64,000 nt of DNA from Nymphaea colorata. Lineage: Eukaryota > Streptophyta > Magnoliopsida > Nymphaeales > Nymphaeaceae. The stretch covers positions 13,097,289 to 13,161,288 of the forward strand of contig NC_045146.1 in NCBI RefSeq assembly GCF_008831285.2. Reading direction: 5' to 3'. Below, in pieces: positions 37,715-51,121 of the stretch; within the stretch, counting starts at the first letter, position 1, and every line of letters starts with the position of its first letter. The notes under the pieces are model-generated. The model searched no databases and was not told the DNA's origin. It saw only the letters and a list, made by a program, of their open reading frames with translations. The position numbers were made by a program, and so were the translations under genes.

Positions 37715-40700
37715 GTGAGCCCCGTCCCCAACGCCGCACCTCTAGCCCAGAAGCTAGCGTTTTAAGTTCGTGCAGAAAAAATGGCATTTTCTTATGTTTC
37801 CGTTTGATTCGAACCCTCTGCCTTCTGTCTCCCTACTCTCACTCTATCTGCTTTTGGGGCTAGCTCTGGTGCAGGAGCCAGGGCTTCTTAGGGCTTTACG
37901 TTCACCTCTCAGTTGGTTTACTCGAAAGGATCGCGGAATCGTATTTATACAGTAGCCCTTTCTCTTCTGAGTAAGTGTCTGCTTTTGAGTTTCTCGCTTC
38001 TTTCAAGGTCCATTGCTACTTGATTTCCCAAATGCGAGTACAGTAAAGGGGGAAAAAATGTTCACCGGCATTTTACCGTCGTTTTGTCTGTCTGTTTCCG
38101 ACGGGATCTTGTATTTTTGGAGATTTTCTTGAAGTTCGTCTGACCTATCTCCTACGAAATGCGAGCTTATTTCTCCGGCGAACTTCATCTTTACTTTCTC
38201 CCTGGGACATGAGCAGATTCTTACTTCTTTCTTTTATAGTGTTTTTAGTTTGGTTCCAGCTCTGCCTCTCCTTCTCAGCCAACTACTTTCGGGGAAATCT
38301 ATGAACTTTTCGTGCGTGTTACCGGAATGTGCATTGAGATGGCTCTGTTCTTGTTTAAGATGCACTTCTTAGCGGTTCCTTCCTCCGATGGTCTACGTTT
38401 CTTGTTTATTCTATTTCTGGGAGAATGTTGTTTCGTGGTTAGAATGCCAGCAGCCACTTCTTCATGTTTGGCATGTAGGTGAAGTTTATTTTTCAGATCT
38501 GAAGGGTATTCAGTATGACTTGGATTTTTTTTTTCTTCAACCTGTGATATTCCCAGTCGTTTCACTGTTTTCTTGAGTTCAGTTTCACTTTCTTAACAGT
38601 GACGTCCACAGTATTACCATCTTGTGTTTTTGGATTCTATTTCTTGCGGCCTTCCCCGTACCAGACGGGAGCGTCTGAAGTATATGTAAAATGTTCGAGC
38701 ATAAGTTTGCTCTTCTTCTGCTTATTCTTTTCGGATCTCTTGTTTTTTCTCTTTTTTGACAGATTCTTTAAATTGCTGTTTGATGTTAAAAGGCTAGTAT
38801 CTGTTTAAGGTGCTTCAAGCTTGCTATCTCGCGTTCTCCCTCTCTAATCAGTGTCCCTATTGAGGATCATTGCAAGCCCTTCGTATGCGAGTTATCTCCA
38901 GCAAGATGTGGATCTTTGAAGTTTGTTAGACTTTCTTGATCTAATCGGTCTTTGTTTCAGTTTACGTTTTTTCATTGTTGGAGCTAGCAAAGTTACACTT
39001 CTTATTGCCGTCTGCGTCCAAACTCCCCCTGCTTTACTACCATCTTCATTTGTAAAATTTGGCCTGATCACGAGATAATTTGCGGTGGGTACGCTGCTTA
39101 AAACTCCAAACGCAGAAGAAATACAATTTTTTTCGGTGGATCACCAAACTACTTGGAGATTTGGCTTACTACTTTTTTCTTTTGTTTGTTTCTTTATTTA
39201 ATACCATTATACGAGATTATTTTTACGGTTTTATGGTGGATTCGTACTTAGTTGGTGTTCATTGCATGAAGTTGCTTTGTAGGGGCATGGTCCGGACAAG
39301 AGCTTCCTTGTGCTTGCTACTTACCATGACCATCCCCTCTTGGTCTATTGTTTGATTACTTGTTTTATCTATTTGTCTTTTAGCTCGGCAATAGGCACTT
39401 ACGTTGGAGTTGAAACCCTATTAAGAAATGTGCTTGAGAGCATCATAAATTCATGAAAAGTGCAATCTTAAAATAAGGGGGTTGCCTGTTATCATGCAAT
39501 TGCCGCCAGCCTGCTATCATTATTATGTTACCGTTTATATACTTACAGTTTGAATTTTATCCAAATATCAAAGATTTCAAGTTCTGAAATTTGCTTCATT
39601 TGTTGAAGTGTACAAAGTTAGTGCATCTCCACTCTCCATTTCTGTTTCGCTTAGCTGCTGGTCTTGGAAAATACATTCATTGCCTGATTGAAGTTGCCGG
39701 CATAGACTATACGCTATAGAGGCATCTGAGAAGCCAGGTCCTTTCAACACCTATAGTTGAATGGAGTTGTTGATAGTTGCTAAAAAATGAGGCTTTCACG
39801 GCTCATGTTTAAACCCTTGGCTCTTCGCATGCATCTATAAATGTTGAGAGCGCCTGGATGCACTTCAGAATTCAAAGTTGGTTCCTTTTCAGACAAGATT
39901 CATAACTGAAGATGAGTTTATTCAGTGGAAGTAAATTCCCTAAAACGGGCTTAAAGCCTTAAGCTCAACTCCAATTTTCATTTTCTTATAGTTACTTTTG
40001 AATCTGTCCACTTTGTGGAATCTGATTCATGAAGTTAGTCTCCCTTGGGAGCTAACATCTACAGGAATCTGTTGGCGAGAGCATTCAGAATCGTGACCTT
40101 GAAATGCCATCTGAAACAACTCCTTTTTTGAAATTTTAGATTATGGTTCTCTTGATTTTACTACTAAAGCCTTTTTCATCAGTTTTAATATCTGTTTAAT
40201 TCTTTTATCAAGTAAATTAGGAGGGAGAAAAGCAAAGCAGTGAATGAAATATATGTTAACTAACCTAATCTTTTCTCTATTCCAGAATGATTTACCCTTT
40301 TAAATATTTAATCACAAGTCATCCTTTAGGTCACTATTTTTTCTTTTCCTTTGCTTTTGATCTTCTATCACAATAACATGCCGATTCCTGATGTGGGTTT
40401 TCAAAGTTTTCCCAAAAACTGCATCATGCTAAATGTTTTCCATGTTTTCCTTACAAATTGTTGTCATGTTAAATGTTCTCTCAGTTCGCATTGACTTAAG
40501 ATTCTGCTGTGCTAGCATGGTGCTTCTGGGACATTCTTTCTTCATCCGGTAGAACATCTTCTGGATGCAATTTGGGGTTAAAATAATAGAATACTTATAC
40601 TCTACCTTCTCTATGTGTGTGCGTGTGTGTTTCCTTTTACATAATTGACGGTGTCAAAGAAATCTTAGGTTCATCTGCCTAGCTAGACCCAGCTTTGTCA

Positions 40701-41047
40701 TCCTCCAATTTCATCTGGTTGAAGAGGTTGACTGCTGAAATTAGGCCATGTGAAACAAGATTACTATGGACAGACTGGAGCTTATTTCTACTATTATTGT
40801 CTTTCATGTATTGTCCTTTCTTATGGTTAGAATATGAGTTCATCCTATTCTAGCTTTTTTTGCGGGCAAAAAGCAGGAGAAGCAATTATTGATCATTAGG
40901 CATGTAGTCGTTTCTTAGGTTTGTTGCTGCACATTGGCTTCCTTTCGAAGAAATGTGTCAAAACATTTCTCAGTTCTTGAAATAGAATAAAGTACCACAA
41001 TTCTAAAGCTGATGTTTGATACAGTTTTCTCTATTCCCTTTTTACAG
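37715..41047 (+). other. 5'-UTR intron of DWF1
   Basis: A noncoding exon ends ...tcggttacg at 37714 with a gtgagc donor. The acceptor tttacag ends at 41047, 16 bp before the ATG. The 3.3-kb interval is T-rich and has no coding signal, as expected for an intron. Leader introns often raise expression in plants; that role here is inference. Confidence 0.65.
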
Positions 41048-41063
41048 CTCATAGTCAGGCAGG

Positions 41064-43956
41064 ATGTCTGATTTGGAGAAGCCTCTGCGCCCAAAGAGAA
41101 AGAAGAATTGGGTGGATTTCCTTGTCAAGTTCCGATGGATCATTGTTATCTTTGTTGTGCTCCCCTTTTCCGTTTTGTTCTACTTCAGCATCTATGTTGG
41201 AGATCTATGTTCATCGATGAAGTCATACAAACGCCGTCAAAAGGAGCATGATGAAAATGTGAAGAAAGTGATTAATCGCCTGAAGCAGAGGAATCCATCG
41301 AAGGATGGACTTGTGTGCACTGCTAGGAAGCCATGGATTGCAGTTGGCATGAGAAATGTTGATTACAAACGTGCTCGGCATTTTGAGGTTGATCTCTCTG
41401 CGTTTAGAAACATTCTTGACATCGACAAGGAAAGGATGATAGCACGTGTTGAGCCCCTGGTCAATATGGGTCAGATTACAAGGGAGACCGTCCCCATGAA
41501 CCTTGCGCTAGCTGTAGTTGCCGAACTCGATGATCTCACAGTTGGGGGCCTTATCAATGGGTACGGCATTGAAGGAAGCTCACATATTTATGGCCTCTTT
41601 TCCGATACAGTTGTTGCTTACGAAATTGTGTTATCTGATGGGCGATTAGTCAGGGCTACAAGAGATAATGAGCACTCTGATCTTTTCTATGCAATTCCAT
41701 GGTCTCAAGGAACACTCGGCCTCCTTGTTGCTGCAGAAATTAAGCTCATACCGATCAAGGAATACATGAAGCTGACGTATAAGCCAGTTGTGGGAAATCT
41801 GCGTGAGCTTGCTCAGGCATACGCTGATTCTTTTTGTCCGAGAGATGGGGATCAGGACAATCCTGAGAAAGTTCCCGATTTTGTTGAAGGCATGATCTAT
41901 ACCCCTACTGAAGGTGTGTTCATGACTGGAAGGTATGCTTCTAAAGAGGAAGCAAAGAAGAAGGGTAATAAGATTAATTGCGTCGGATGGTGGTTTAAGC
42001 CATGGTTTTATCAGCATGCTCAAACAGCTTTAAAGAGGGGCGAGTTTGTGGAGTATATCCCCACCAGAGAATACTATCACAGGCACACTCGATGTTTATA
42101 TTGGGAAGGGAAGCTCATCCTTCCATTTGCCGATCAGTGCTGGTTCAGATGGCTTCTTGGATGGCTGATGCCGCCCAAGGTTTCACTTCTCAAGGCTACT
42201 CAAGGGGAAGCTATTAGGAACTATTACCATGAAATGCATGTCATTCAGGATTTGTTAGTGCCCCTGTACAAAGTTGGGGATGCGCTTGAGTACGTTCACG
42301 AGGAGATGGAGGTACTTTTTGAATTATTATTTTTCTGTTCCTGTGTTTTATTTCCTATTCTCATATTATATTTTTCTATTTTTTTCTTTTTATGAACTCG
42401 TTTTGTTCTTGGATAACTTGTTCGATCCCCTTAGTAGAGCGTCAATCTTGTTCTTCTACCCCAGTTGCTTTCTTCATTCTCCTCAAAGAATTCCGTGATT
42501 TTTGTCACATATTTGTTTCGCATGGTTCATTTTCCTTTTTTATAAGCAATTGATGTCAGGCATCACATATGAGGTGAGGCAAAGTTATCCATGCCCATGA
42601 AGTCTGGCGGTTGATGGTTGGTCGTAATGCATAGGCGTCCACTCTTCTCCCAAGCCAGCCTAGATGTTTTTTAATTTTTGGTTACTGGGAAATAAAGTAG
42701 CTTTTTTACAAATATAACCGGAGGCCCGGGGCAATGTACAAGGCTGGCCAGGGGCCAGGGCCTGACTGGTAAAGGCCTCGCAGGCCTTCTTGGGCTTGAC
42801 TCCAGCCCATCCCATTGGCCCTGTTAATCTTGGCCCAAGGGTCGTTTTCACAACCCAAGCCCGACCCATCCTCAGTGAAGTACAAGTTCGTATGCACGCA
42901 AAAAATCCTGAAAGTTTTTTGTATGCATGAGAGCATCTATTCGGGTGACCGAGCCCAATAAGTTACCGGGTAGGGTTCTCATAACCTAAGCCGGGCCCAT
43001 TATGGTTTAAAGCGTTTCTGGGATCTGCATCTTGTCGTTGAATTGGATGCATCATGTTCAGTTTTTCCATGACCTCCCGAAGGTGTTGTTTGGGTAGCTA
43101 TCAAATAATTTTCTCCTTTTCATTTCAACTGAGTGAAATGACAGTAAGTACCTTTTTTGGATTTTCTAGATGTAAACGTTTTAACTCGCTAGGGTGATAC
43201 TAATAAATATACAGTTGGATACGTTCCGTTTAGGCTCTTTAGAGAATGAGAGGCTGTAACTCTAAATGTTTAACAAATGCTGAAAATATTAGGGCCAAGA
43301 CATTCAAGAACTAAGGCTTTTTCCTTGATGTTCCTAAAATTTGGGATCCTAAATGGAAGACGCTTAAGTCTTAACATCGTTGCTGATAAATGGTAATTTG
43401 CATGGGTTTGGTTTGGTGAACTGTGTCGAGCGTGATTCTCTTTCCTGATTCTTCTGGTCTGTCGTGGTCTGAGAAGAAGATTGGCTTTGTGTTTGGTTAG
43501 GTGTATCCGTTATGGCTGTGCCCTCACAGGCTTTTCAAGCTTCCAATGAAGACCATGATCTATACAGAGCACGGGTTTGAACACCATCGCAGGCAAGGAG
43601 ACACCGACTATGCTCAGATGTTCACGGACGTGGGTGTGTACTATGCACCTGGGCCTGTATTGAGAGGGGAAGTGTTTGATGGCGCGGAAGCAGTGCGTCG
43701 CCTGGAGTTATGGCTGATTGAGAACCACAGCTTCCAGCCGCAGTACGCTGTCAGCGAGCTCACTGAGAAGAATTTTTGGCGAATGTTTGATGCCTCACAT
43801 TATGAATATTGCCGGAGGAAGTATGGAGCTGTTGGCACCTTCATGAGTGTGTATTACAAGAGCAAGAAGGGGAGAAAGACTGAAAAGGAAGTTCAGGAGG
43901 CGGAGCAGCAGCAGTTGGAGACCCCGTATGCCGAGATTGACCAGCCGGCTGCCTGA
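41064..43956 (+). CDS. DWF1: Delta24-sterol reductase DWF1/DIMINUTO
   Basis: Two coding exons, 41064-42311 and 43501-43956, give 567 residues, close to the 561 known for Arabidopsis DWF1. An N-terminal membrane anchor lies at about 24-47 (FRWIIVIFVVLPFSVLFYF). A FAD-binding PCMH-type fold follows, with the family signature DDLTVGGLINGYGIEGSSH and SDTVVAYEIVLSDGRLV. The C-terminal half has the conserved VYPLWLCPHRLFK and FWRMFDASHYEYCRRKYG. The enzyme converts 24-methylenecholesterol to campesterol at the ER, supplying brassinosteroid synthesis; its C-terminal basic helix is known to bind calmodulin, and a basic stretch is present here. Intron 1 (42312-43500) carries a GC-rich repeat. It sits between the SMP/C2 gene and the XTH gene, as its Arabidopsis counterpart At3g19820 sits beside At3g19830. 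It looks intact. Confidence 0.98.
42670..43010. repeat. GC-rich repeat inside the DWF1 coding intron
   Basis: Unlike the surrounding T-rich intron, this part is full of ggccc/gggcc words (aagcccgacccatcc, ggcttgactccagcccatccc, aagccgggccc). Such words occur in dispersed plant elements. No terminal repeats or coding region are seen, so class is unknown. Confidence 0.35.
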
Positions 43957-45412
43957 TTGTTTTCCCCTGGTAAGGGGAGAGCAGCATGAGTTTGCTGTTC
44001 GAGCTTTCATCCTCTTAATTAGATTGATCTGCCTTTGCTTTTCTAGTCGGCTTTCTTCTTTCCTACTTTTTCTGTACCTGTTTGAGTTCCACTTTGAGGC
44101 TTCTAGGTTATCTTCTGCTTTTAGCTGTTCAGACTTGAACGCCATCGTGGATGAAGAACTTTATCTCTTTCTGGTCCATGCTTCCTAATTCTGTTTTCAC
44201 TAATGAAAGATCAACTGGCCTATGCGGTAGTGCATTCTCTAATTAACTTGCACCGCAGAGTTGACTGTTGCGACCGTCGAGCAGCGTGAGTTTGGGGGAT
44301 CTTGCTTGTACGTAGTTTATATAGAGTTCGATATGTGCTGTACTCGAGCTAACGCTTGTGCTCAAATTCTGGGGACTGTGTATTACGATTCAAAATGAGC
44401 TACGATATGTATCCCTAACTTGACGCACTATTGAGATATAAGGGGATTAAGAGTAAGAATGCATCATTGACGTTTTGTGGACTCCCAAGTTTATACGAGT
44501 CTTTTTTCTTTCTTCATTTCTCAAATTCGTTCACCACGTTTTGTTGATGTGGATTAAACTTCTCATTTTGATACTGGGTTTTCCAGCTTTTCTCTTTTCT
44601 TCGTTCTTCATTTTTTTTTCTAACTTTTTCTAATGCTTTTCTCCGTTCTAAAGTTGCTAAAATTGATAGATCATAGAGGGGAAAAGGGATTGGAAAGTTC
44701 AGTCTTAAAATGCGTTGGGTCTTAACTCATTTTCCAATGTATCTTCTGTTATGAGCATCCATTGTGTCTCTCTCTTAAAAGTGGGGTTCAACTCTTTTTT
44801 CCTTGGACTTGATCCGTTATTGGTTAGGACTTAATTTCAGTGTGAGAATCGAATCTCTCAAGACATGGCCAGTTGGTAACAATTTTCAGCTTTGCACTGG
44901 CTCTGATGTGGTTGTGAAATAAAGGATTCGTCAGAATTTCAATGCTAGAGTGTGGATTGAATGCAACAGGTGGGGAGGGTGGATTTCTGTCTATCAATGC
45001 TAATAATGCAGTCTGGAAAAAGAGGTTGAATTGGACGTTGAGTGGTAAGAGGTCATGGCCTGTGGAGTAGAAATTTTTTGGAGGAGAGGGCTTCGTCGAT
45101 AGAGCTGAACAATAATCTGCTCTCAGCACTTGTTGGCCAACGATTGCTGCAATACAGAAACAGATTGTAGATCTGAATTTGGTTGATCCTCTGTAGGTGT
45201 GATTGCTTGAGGTTGTTATTGGTGCCCTGGATTCTATTGTCTGGTTGCTCTCTGTGTTTGGATTACCTGTTTCTTCATTGGTTTTGATGCTGCGCATCTC
45301 TTTTCTTTTTTAGTGCTTTTGTATTATTTCTGTTCATACTCTTACCCTTTTCTAATAAAGGGTGGGAGTCCCCTCCAATCACGATTTCATTGGAAAGGAT
45401 CCAATATGGAGC
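43957..45412. other. DWF1 3' flank and convergent spacer
   Basis: 3' UTR of DWF1 runs from 43957, possibly to an aatgaaa near 44203. The remainder is spacer between two convergent genes. An open minus-strand frame at 44824-45297 has no recognisable domain and is not called. Confidence 0.5.
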
Positions 45413-48143
45413 TTAACATTCAACTGGTTTAACAACAAAGCGAGCAGCATCTCTGCAGTAGTCATAGATCTTGTACCTTCTGCTTACCCACTTTAGCTGG
45501 CGCACCTGGTGTGGGCTAAGGGTTGCCTTGGCCGGCGTATCCCACCAGAACCCGGTCTCAGCATCTGCGCATCTGCCTCTTTCCGTGGCACCATCATCAC
45601 TTCTCTGATCAGCAGGCATTCCCCCGACCTCACAGGCATCGATCTCGAAGCCGCGGAACTGGGAAACAAAAGGAGCATCACTCCAGTTGGTCTTCACCCT
45701 CCCTCCTTGCGTTGCCCAGTCATCGGCGTTCCAAACTGATCCATACACCCACATTGGCTTGCTGTCTGGGAAAGGGAGTTGCAGCATTGTGTCTTGCTGC
45801 TTTCTAAACGCCCGGATTGGAACATTATCCGCCATGAACCTGCAGCAGAACGAGGAATGACAGCAACAATATGGAGGCGTTAGATGCCAAAGTGGATTGA
45901 ACGTTAGAATTGTGTAATTGTTAATTTCAGAAAAAGCTAATGTGAGCATAATTTTGTGGTAGGGTTGTAGGAGAGCGGAGTTTGATTGAATTGAGACGAG
46001 GATCTTCAAGCTCGGCCGGGTCATAGTATTCCCAGCTGGAGCTTCGATCAACTTTGTCGAACTCAAGAAATATTGAACTCTTGAGCCAAGGAGAAGCTGG
46101 CGTATGAAAAGATTACTTTTTATTGGGTGAGTGGGAGGAAGCCACTGAGAGCAAATGCTCCCCATTGGCCTTGCCTTGCAGTCCTGGATTGCGTCGGTAT
46201 TAGAAGGAGCGCTAATGTTTGTCAGCTATGACAACATTCTCACCCGTTTTTTTGGGAATCAAATTGACACTCGGGAATGTCACTGGCCTACCAGCCGACC
46301 AATTAAAAGAAAAAAACAGTCGTGAGTTTCACTTTTGGAAAAACACCAATTAAAAAAGAAAAAAAACACTGGTGAGTTTCACTTAAAAAAAAAAACAGTG
46401 GTGAGTTTCACTCTTGACTTTGTACCTGAAAATTCAAAATGATGTGAGTTGAACCATGAACGTTGTACCTGGAAGGAATCATGTTGACCATTGTTTTTTC
46501 GACGATAGAAGATTGAAAAAATCAAGGACAAAAAAAAAGATGGTATATTTTAGTTTTATAGCATTAATAAAATGTTTTTCTCTTAACTACCCATCTTGAA
46601 AAACCAATGGCCAAAGTGATTCATTAATATATATATATAATCTCAAAAGAGCGTAACCGAGCGCAAGCCGAGCTCAAGTAGCTGTGCGTCTATTGTCTGT
46701 GGTTCGTACTGTGGCAAGGGTTAAAATACCGTGCAAGTGCAACCGATCACCATTCGGGCTTATGACGGACGCAGGAAGGATGGAGCCAGGATTTCAATAG
46801 GACGTATGGCTCCACAGGACGCGCAGCCCTGTTTGCGTTGCAGACCAGAGAACTGAAAGCGTGACAAAATAACTAGTAGTTCACAGAGAATTGCGGTTTA
46901 AATGCTCCGCAATTCAACCGCCAAAGCCTCGTGCTCTATGTGTACATGTGAAGCATGATGAAGGTTGAAGAATCGATGACGAGTGTAGTATGGCCATTAC
47001 AGAATTTGGTGTCTGTTCCACAGGATTGAGTAGGAATGGAAGTCCTTAGTTGGGTCGAACCACAGGTAGTGGCGCTGCTCCCTGTTTCCGGTGCCATTGA
47101 CGTAGATGTTTGTCTGAACTATGTACGGTTCGCCGGAGACGTTGCCGAGAAATTCAAAATCGAGTTCGTCGTGACCTTCGCCGACCGATGACATCTGCAT
47201 TTTTTAAAACTTTTAGGAAACAGAGCATCGAAGCCACTTCAAGCATGGTTTACAATGCAGGCAATGTATATGATCAGTCGCTATGAGAATATGCCGACAT
47301 CGGCATTCTGCCTCAGATTGTCTCCTTCTTTCATTTGTATCTGCTTATTAAGATTTCCAAGGATGTTGTGCATTTGCAGAAACGAATTGCTGATTGCCAG
47401 AGGAAAAGGAGATTAACTGCAGTTGCAGAAGACATCAAATCTTATCTTACATAGAACGCGGTCACCGTTCCAGCAGAGTCGCCCTCTACGAGTTTTATCT
47501 GCACGCTGACGCTGCCAAACAGGTATTTGCTTTTGGAGGCAAACCCACAACCTTCAAATTCACAACAGCAACAGATCCAGTCAAAGAAACAATATCAACT
47601 TGTCGTCCGTCGAAGCATAAGCACAAGCAAAAATAATCTTCATCATCATTACCAAACACCTTCCTTTCCGATAGCATAGCTAATGGGTATATAAATCTCT
47701 GAAGTTTTTTGAAGATCGTTAATGTAAGACTATATGTTCTCAACTCCAAAGACGCACAGGTGTTGCACCAATATGTTGGCAAATCGAATTGACGATGGTC
47801 TAAAATATATGCAAACAATAAGTAATCTATCAACGATACGGAACGCTGATATACTAATAGAAATCAATTCAAAGTTTAAATTTTTTTTTAAGTTCGACAC
47901 CGGCCCTTGACGCAGATAAGTGTTGATACGCCTCTGGAAACGATATATAAAACTCCGGAGGCAGAGGCAGTGGGAGGTGAACCAACCGGAGGAATTGTCG
48001 AGGCGGAGCTCGATCAGGTCGCCGTCGTACATTACGTGATCAGGCGCCCAGTTCGGCTGGAAACGATCCTCAAACCTGAGGGACCCCACCGCCAGTTCGA
48101 GACACAGCACCAGCATCAGCACCCGCTGCAGAACGGCAGCCAT
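45413..48143 (-). CDS. XTH: xyloglucan endotransglucosylase/hydrolase (GH16)
   Basis: Four exons join in frame: 47987-48143, 47451-47551, 47001-47194 and 45413-45839 (TAA at 45413-45415), for 292 residues, normal for XTHs. Residues 1-20 are a secretion signal ([12 protein letters not shown]). The GH16 active-site block [11 protein letters not shown] is at 94-104, with the nucleophile Glu96 and acid/base Glu100. The N-glycosylation site Asn104-Val-Ser that usually follows is kept. The XET C-terminal domain is present ([13 protein letters not shown], with the paired cysteines). The enzyme cuts and rejoins xyloglucan in the cell wall and acts in growth. Met in FMADNVPIR and Leu in HDEL are mild departures from the usual FFVD and HDEI. 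Intron 3 (45840-47000) contains three copies of a gtgagtttcact word at 46322-46415. The assignment to a numbered XTH is not possible here. Confidence 0.96.
46315..46416 (+). repeat. threefold short repeat in XTH intron 3
   Basis: The word (c)agt(g/c)gtgagtttcact occurs at about 46317, 46366 and 46397, each preceded by an A-rich run. It is noncoding and of unknown origin. Confidence 0.75.
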
Positions 48144-48245
48144 GCACGGCAGCCCTGCCGACGAAGCCTTCAGTCCCACCACCCTAGCAGCACTTCTTAC
48201 CATCTCTCTCTCTGTGTGTGTGTGTGAAATTCTCCCCATCAACCA

Positions 48246-48254
48246 GTTATATAG
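48246..48254 (-). promoter_or_regulatory. TATA box of the XTH gene
   Basis: On the minus strand, CTATATAAC lies about 105 bp upstream of the ATG, followed by a GT/GA-rich leader. Position fits a core promoter with transcription starting near 48220. Confidence 0.65.
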
Positions 48255-48255
48255 A

Positions 48256-51121
48256 GCGCCTTCGACAAGCATGGCATGTCATTAGGTGGAAAGGAATTGG
48301 CTGCGGCCGGCTGACTGTAGCCGCCGGTATCCGCAGTTTTGAGCTGTCCTCCACTTAGTCCGGTGATGAGGTCGTACACCATGACACCCTCTAGGTCCTA
48401 AAAGCAGAATAGCCGCTGAGGACTCCGTTGGTGAGGACAAAAGCATACAGAATGATGCTTTGTATTGACGCCCATTAGGCTCATTGCATTATCTTATTCT
48501 TCATCTCTCTTCCCCTACAATTGATCGTCAACAAGTACATTTAGGTAAAATATATTAAATTAACTTATATTCTTAACCTTTTTCAACTTGAATATCTTGA
48601 AATGACCTTTGCTTTTGTTGGCTAATCGTATAAATGCCAAAATCTCCTGCAAAAGGTTGTAAAGATTGAGATGCAGTTTGCAACTTTTATATGTATATAC
48701 AAAACTATTTTGGCATATCATGACTTGAGTCCAGGAAGTAATCGATGTTTCTTTGGTTGGCAGGAGTGCTCCTGCGTTGTTCAACCAATCATGAACATGT
48801 GACATTTTTCAATGGAGGCGTTGCAGAGTCAAGCGTCTTCGATAATGTCCTTCAATATTTAGTTCTAAATCAATTTTCCTACTACAGATACATGTGAACT
48901 TGGTCCTTGGAATATGACCTTGCCCTGGGACCTGATATGTAAATATTTTTAGTAAGATTGTCTATGGAACAGCGCTTGCTGGTAAAGCGTGGAATGGGGA
49001 AGGAACCTAAACTTTAAAGGAGAGAGTCACATTATCATGAAGGTATAAGTTCTTGGTGGCATCACAATGATTGAGTTCAATGCCCTAATATTATAGACCT
49101 TCAGCTGAGTTCTGCCCATAAGGAAGGTTGCACGTTCGTCTGTTTAATACTCAAAAGAGGATACAAGTTGTTGTGCGCATGCACGCATGCTTCAAGTTAC
49201 ATTTATTCAAGATTCTAAATAATCGAAAAGGAGAGCTATCCCTTCCAGTGGGTGCAGCCTTTTTTGGTTTTCACATGCTTCCAAGGTAATGATATGTAGA
49301 GAAAACAATTTATATAGTACTAATGTTAAATGGACATGGCTTTCCATAGAGGAGAGCAACCTTTCTTCACCATCCTTCCGGTCACTGTCTTCTTAGTTAT
49401 TAGGGGTGTTAACAATTTGGTATTATCCAGTATGTCCAATTGATTCGATCACATATATTCAATAAAGAGATGAATGAAATGAATAATTGAATAATTGGGG
49501 AAGATAATTTCTTACTAAGTCCGATGGATAGTAAGTTCCAATGGACAAGGAAAGTTCTTTTAGATGCAGATCTTCAAATGGGTTTTAATCTCAATCTGAA
49601 CTGAACTCCAATTCTGTTGTTGGGTATCGGCCTACGACGAGGATCTTCCACAGTGGACTACGCGAGCTTCTTTCTGCGAGTGTCCCTTCTGCTACGCGAG
49701 TAGCCATAACCGACCTGAACGAATTCATTGCTATCCAATCTGTTAACTTGGGTTCGCACAAAAAGCAGTGGTAGAAAACAAATGCTATTTTCATTCACGA
49801 AGGATGCCAACATGAAGACTCACCCTTCTGCTCCGCAGCCTTATAATTAAGTATTCATGGTGGTTATGACACACAGGGTTTCCCTTTCAAAGAGCACGCT
49901 TACCTAGTGACATCAAGATCTGGTAGCGTGATCTCCGGTCAAGCATCCTCAGCTGCAAATCAGGGCACAGCGACCTGAATATAATGCATGCTTGGAAGCT
50001 GAGATTGCGAGCCTTCTGATTGCACCCCCCAAATATGAGCAACTCTTCCTGTCCATCAATTCTGAACATTTCTTTATCAGTCACATGAATCCCTTTTGGA
50101 GCATACTGAGATCTTGTAGGGTTCATTGCTAAATTCATCAAGAGGTCATCAATTGTTGACGTCCTTAACTGGATGTTGGAGTTAATTATCAAATCACATG
50201 GTTAGAGTTGGAATGCATGCTCTGGACCTTACTCTCTTCCCTAATAAATTTGCAGCCAGATGTTGTGCTAGGTATCTTTGTTCTTGCAAGAGTCAAGAAA
50301 CATTTGATACTTCAGTTTTATTCTTGGATTGATTGGGTTAAATTAATCCAGGTTCATCCCCTTGAACTAGTTTAAGAAAATGCAAGTCCTCTGAATCACA
50401 TGCCACGCTTAGCACTATCAATTCCAAGGGAGATTCAGTGACAAACCTGGTCTTTTCAAGTTCAAATGAAGATTTGGCTCTGCCCATCTTGGAAACCAAT
50501 TATTGGTTTCTGTACTTCTCTAGATTGGAGTGGGACTATAAGTAGAAATCTTATAGGGTGATAGTCACAAAAATCATGTTTGGAGTGGGATATTGCCAAG
50601 GAAGTAACATGGCATATAGACATGAGTCACGAGAGAAATAAATCTTATTTCTTCTCGACGCAGCTATAGTTTGGCTAAGATATTGTACTTTGAATTATTT
50701 CTCGAGTTTGGCCTTTATCCCACAAAACAAGAACCGTCCCTATTACTATATAGAATTCACAACTCTTGATTTCCCATTTTTGTGGTAAACTTACTGAAAA
50801 GGGTCAAGGCAAGGCAACTAGAGGGTGAATGAGGATTTCTATGAAAATGGCAGCTCCTAATCAAGAAAGATTACACTAGAGACCAAATACCACAAACTGC
50901 TTTTTCAGGGATGAACGGTTGCTGAAGAGATTTAAGAGGAAGGCTTGCAATCTTATGTGCGTTGGTTGATGTTGTTATGAATCAGCTTGTTCAACAATTG
51001 ATGAAGCACACATCCTCTGTAGTTACATATTTTACCATGTTACACGCGGAAACCGCAACTGAAAATGTAAAAGTCAAGAAGGAAACAGAAAAGGAAAAGA
51101 TAAAACATTGGGAGTCATAGT
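48256..51121. other. 2.9-kb intergenic region
   Basis: Upstream DNA of the XTH gene and the 3' flank of the CCB3-like gene. Minus-strand open frames at 49591-49794 and 49887-50192 have no recognisable family; they could be decayed repeat sequence. No RNA gene is seen. Confidence 0.45.

Noticed and set aside
44824-45297. 157-residue minus-strand open frame between DWF1 and XTH
   Set aside because: Its translation matches no family I know and shows low-complexity composition. The other strand has scattered stops.
49887-50192. 101-residue minus-strand open frame (and a neighbour at 49591-49794)
   Set aside because: No recognisable domain and no splice partner could be found. Possibly decayed repeat sequence, but nothing supports a gene.
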